Source: Simonsiella muelleri ATCC 29453
Lineage (GTDB): Bacteria; Pseudomonadota; Gammaproteobacteria; Burkholderiales; Neisseriaceae
NCBI RefSeq assembly: GCF_002951835.1
Contig: NZ_CP019448.1
Location: 1,178,001 to 1,242,000, forward strand
DNA: 64,000 bases
Reading direction: 5' to 3'
Positions 61,539-64,000 of this stretch are shown in pieces. The notes below the pieces were generated by a model that saw only the letters and a program-made list of their open reading frames with translations, was not told the DNA's origin and made no database searches. The first letter of the stretch is position 1. Each line of letters starts with the position of its first letter. Position numbers and translations under genes: made by a program.

Positions 61539-61660
61539 TTTGATTTTCAAATAAAAAAGTTAAAAATAATTATTTCAGGCAGCCTGAAATCCTAAACGCA
61601 TCGGATTATATCATTAGATTGCAGGGGCAAATAACAATTCATCTTGCCCTAAGCTACGGA

Positions 61661-64000
61661 TTAATTTTTGCTGCGTTGTTTGGCAGCGCGAGCGCGTTTG
61701 CGTGGGCTATCGCTTTGGTTGGATTTTGCAGGCTGCCTTGATTCTGATTTTGGTTTAATTTTAACTGATTTTTTGGGTTTTTCGGTTTTTTTGCGAGCTT
61801 TTGGCGTGGTTTCGCTGGTTTTGTCGGCTTTTTTGCGTTTGGCTTTGCGCATGGATTTAGCATCAGATTCTGCCAATAAACGCGCTGCTTCGTCCAAAAC
61901 CGATGTGGCAATTTGGATTTTTTTTGACGATTTTTTAGTCAATTTTCCTTCAGGCAGCCTGTCGTCAAATTGGGTAGATTTGCGTGATTTCTTTGATTTT
62001 TTTACCTCTGAAATCAAGAGTAAATCAATACGTGAAGTTTCTAAGTCAGCTCGTGCCACTTTGACTTGTACACGGTCGCCTACATCAAATCGCACGCCAC
62101 TGCGTTCGCCTATCATCGCCATTAAATCTTCACGGTATTGGAAATAATCTTCGCCCAACTCTGATACGTGAATCATGCCATCAATATGCACATCGTCCAA
62201 CGTAACGAATACCCCAAAATTGGTAATACGCGAAATTTTGCCACCAAAAACATCGCCGACTTTGTCGCGCATAAAATAGGTTTTTAGCCAATTTTCCACA
62301 TCACGACTGGCTTCATCAGCACGGCGTTCGCAAAATGAACAATGTGCGCCTAACTCCTGCCAACTGCTTTCATCATACGTCTTTTTCGCCAAAATGGCTT
62401 TAATTGCACGATGCACCAACAAATCAGGATAACGACGAATCGGTGAAGTGAAATGCGTATAATGCTCGTACGCCAAGCCAAAATGTCCTTCATTTTCAGG
62501 TTCATAAACCGCTTGCTGCATGGAGCGCAACAACATAGATTGAATGATTTCACGGTCGGGACGGTCGGTAATTTGTGCGGCGAGTTCGCCATAATGTTTC
62601 GGTTGAGGGTCATCGCCACCACCCAAACGCAGACCCAACAATGCCAATTGTTCGCGCAAAGTTGCCAATTTTTCGGGTGTTGGACCAGAGTGATTGCGAT
62701 ATAACGCGTTATGTTGATGTTTTAACAAGAAATCTGCTGCACACACATTTGCTGCCAACATACATTCTTCAATTAATTTATGCGCATCATTGCGATGCAC
62801 TTCTTCAATGCGTTCAATTTTGCCATTGTCATCAAAAATCATTTGTGTTTCAATGGTTTCAAATTCCATTGCGCCGCGTTTGAAACGTTTTTGCTGCAAA
62901 ATTTGAAATAATTTGTACAACACGTTCAGGCAGCCTGAAAACTGATTTTCTGTTTTATTTTCAATCCATTGCCAAACTTGATTGTACGTCAAACGTCCAT
63001 GCGATTTCATGACTGCAGGATAAAACTCATACGATTTCACGTTGCCCGCGTACGTAATTGTCATGTCGCAGACCATGCAAAGCCGCTCCACATCAGGGTT
63101 TAGCGAACAAATACCATTGGACAATTTTTCAGGCAGCATGGGAATGACACGGCGCGGAAAATACACGCTGGTGGCGCGTTCTCGTGAATCAATATCAATT
63201 AAATCATGTGGTTGAACATAATGACTCACGTCTGCAATCGCCACCACCAAACGATAATTGCGCCCAATTTTTTCGGCGTAAACCGCGTCATCAAAATCAC
63301 GCGAAGTCTCGCCGTCAATCGTAACAAGCGGCAAATCACGCAAATCCACGCGGTTTTTGCGGTCGGTTGCGCGGACTTTGTCGGGAATTTTGTCCGCTGC
63401 TTTCAGGCAGCCTGTACTGAATTCGTGGGGCAATTTGTGTTTGCGTACAGCGATTTCAATTTCCATGCCACTATCGGCATAATCACCTAAAATTTCAGTA
63501 ATTTTTGCGACAGCAGGGCGATGATTTTCGGGATAACTTTCAATTTCTGCCACAATCACTTGTCCTGATTTGGGCTGAAGTTGTGCGACGCTATCGGGTT
63601 CTAAAATAACGTTTTGATGCAAGCGTTTGTCTTCGGGTTCAAGCACCGCCACGCCGCGTTCCAAATAAAATCGTCCGACAATGGATTTTTGTCCGCGTTC
63701 CACGATATCCAATACTTGAGCTTCGCGGCGACCGCGTTTATCCAAACCAGCAGGACGAACGGTAACGATATCGCCATTCATCACGCCACGCAATTGGCGT
63801 TCATACAGCACAAAATCCTTGTCGCCTGTGGTTTTGAGTGGAACGGCAAACGCGAAACCGTCTTTATGCATTTCCACGCGACATTTGACAATATCTAATT
63901 TTTCCGCCACACAGACCAAGTTTTTGCGATTAATCAAAATTTGCCCATCACGCGCCATTGCTTTGAGACGGCGTTCAAAAAATTCAAACTCCTCATCGGT
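61661..64000 (-). CDS. rnr: ribonuclease R, 5' end beyond the window
   Basis: 3'-5' exoribonuclease that degrades structured RNA. The frame continues off the right edge (14 further codons after the first Met at 63958), so the N-terminal HTH is missing from view. Visible are cold-shock domains, the RNB catalytic domain with TIDGETSRDFDDAVYAEK and SHYVQPHDLIDIDSRERATS, an S1 domain (GKISRITNFGVFVTLDDVHIDG), and a very basic C-terminal tail of about 110 residues (Lys, Arg, Ser), longer than in E. coli. DNA uptake sequences are embedded in the coding region. Confidence 0.95.
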   Translation of the reverse strand, partial: TDEEFEFFERRLKAMARDGQILINRKNLVCVAEKLDIVKCRVEMHKDGFAFAVPLKTTGDKDFVLYERQLRGVMNGDIVTVRPAGLDKRGRREAQVLDIVERGQKSIVGRFYLERGVAVLEPEDKRLHQNVILEPDSVAQLQPKSGQVIVAEIESYPENHRPAVAKITEILGDYADSGMEIEIAVRKHKLPHEFSTGCLKAADKIPDKVRATDRKNRVDLRDLPLVTIDGETSRDFDDAVYAEKIGRNYRLVVAIADVSHYVQPHDLIDIDSRERATSVYFPRRVIPMLPEKLSNGICSLNPDVERLCMVCDMTITYAGNVKSYEFYPAVMKSHGRLTYNQVWQWIENKTENQFSGCLNVLYKLFQILQQKRFKRGAMEFETIETQMIFDDNGKIERIEEVHRNDAHKLIEECMLAANVCAADFLLKHQHNALYRNHSGPTPEKLATLREQLALLGLRLGGGDDPQPKHYGELAAQITDRPDREIIQSMLLRSMQQAVYEPENEGHFGLAYEHYTHFTSPIRRYPDLLVHRAIKAILAKKTYDESSWQELGAHCSFCERRADEASRDVENWLKTYFMRDKVGDVFGGKISRITNFGVFVTLDDVHIDGMIHVSELGEDYFQYREDLMAMIGERSGVRFDVGDRVQVKVARADLETSRIDLLLISEVKKSKKSRKSTQFDDRLPEGKLTKKSSKKIQIATSVLDEAARLLAESDAKSMRKAKRKKADKTSETTPKARKKTEKPKKSVKIKPKSESRQPAKSNQSDSPRKRARAAKQRSKN

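Noticed and set aside
1..64000. CRISPR array
   Set aside because: The only regular repeats are scattered uptake sequences with irregular spacing; no spacer-repeat array or cas gene.
1..64000. tRNA or rRNA genes
   Set aside because: No cloverleaf with TTCRANNC arm and no rRNA core sequence was seen in any intergenic region.

Overview
The window is a chromosomal segment of a Neisseriaceae bacterium, most likely of the Simonsiella/Alysiella/Kingella group. The best evidence is the dispersed 15-bp near-palindrome TTCAGGCWGCCTGAA. Read one way it contains the 12-mer AGGCTGCCTGAA (the DNA-uptake dialect described for Simonsiella), and read the other way AGGCAGCCTGAA (the Kingella dialect). Copies lie between genes, inside genes, at gene ends and in terminators. 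The AT-rich base composition and gene content (meso-DAP-type MurE, lipoyl-domain LpdA, Neisseria-like FKBP, Correia-like elements) agree. No tRNA, rRNA or CRISPR array was seen.

Layout. 1-4.7 kb: apt, a zinc-ribbon membrane protein, prmA, rpsT, a lipoprotein and pyrE. 4.8-17.7 kb, all on the minus strand: a shortened division/cell-wall (dcw) cluster, rsmH-ftsL-ftsI-murE-[accessory genes]-murF-mraY. It has its own promoter and a terminator-like hairpin in the leader; mraZ and the murD-to-ftsZ part are absent here. 18-32 kb: housekeeping genes (MidA-like methyltransferase, map, lolB, rarA, murA, an FKBP, era, a PgpB-like phosphatase, moxR, greB, mscL, HU, a deacetylase-family protein, a Sel1 protein, xth). 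32.5-45.8 kb: a CoA-transferase, a LapEBC-type type I secretion operon without a visible substrate, yajC-secD-secF, recN and ubiK. 45.9-64 kb: lpdA, rdgC, fxsA, an AhpD-like protein lacking its cysteines, thrC, two methyltransferases, mltD, yfaE-nrdB, ppiD and the 3' part of rnr.

The most unusual part is the middle of the dcw cluster (about 7.86-14.1 kb). MurE is fused in frame to a complete Abi_2 (AbiD/AbiF-like) HEPN domain, giving one 810-residue protein. A strong promoter and a short hairpin RNA candidate face the 3' end of this gene and overlap its stop codon, the arrangement expected for a toxin with an RNA partner. Downstream come a phosphoethanolamine-transferase-family gene in the position of neisserial dca, with a tandemly duplicated 5' end, and a Septu-like AAA ATPase/HNH nuclease pair. 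The HNH gene is translationally coupled to murF by a TAATG junction. Defence-type genes are thus physically and probably transcriptionally tied to essential peptidoglycan synthesis genes. mraY, next in line, carries a one-base deletion in a G tract that breaks its frame (sequencing error, slippage or phase variation).

Other mobile or repeated DNA includes a 122-bp MITE with a 3-bp target duplication abutting the lolB stop, two further copies of its left end, a Correia-like element between thrC and rsmJ, and a related TATAGTCG-ended element near 49.6 kb.
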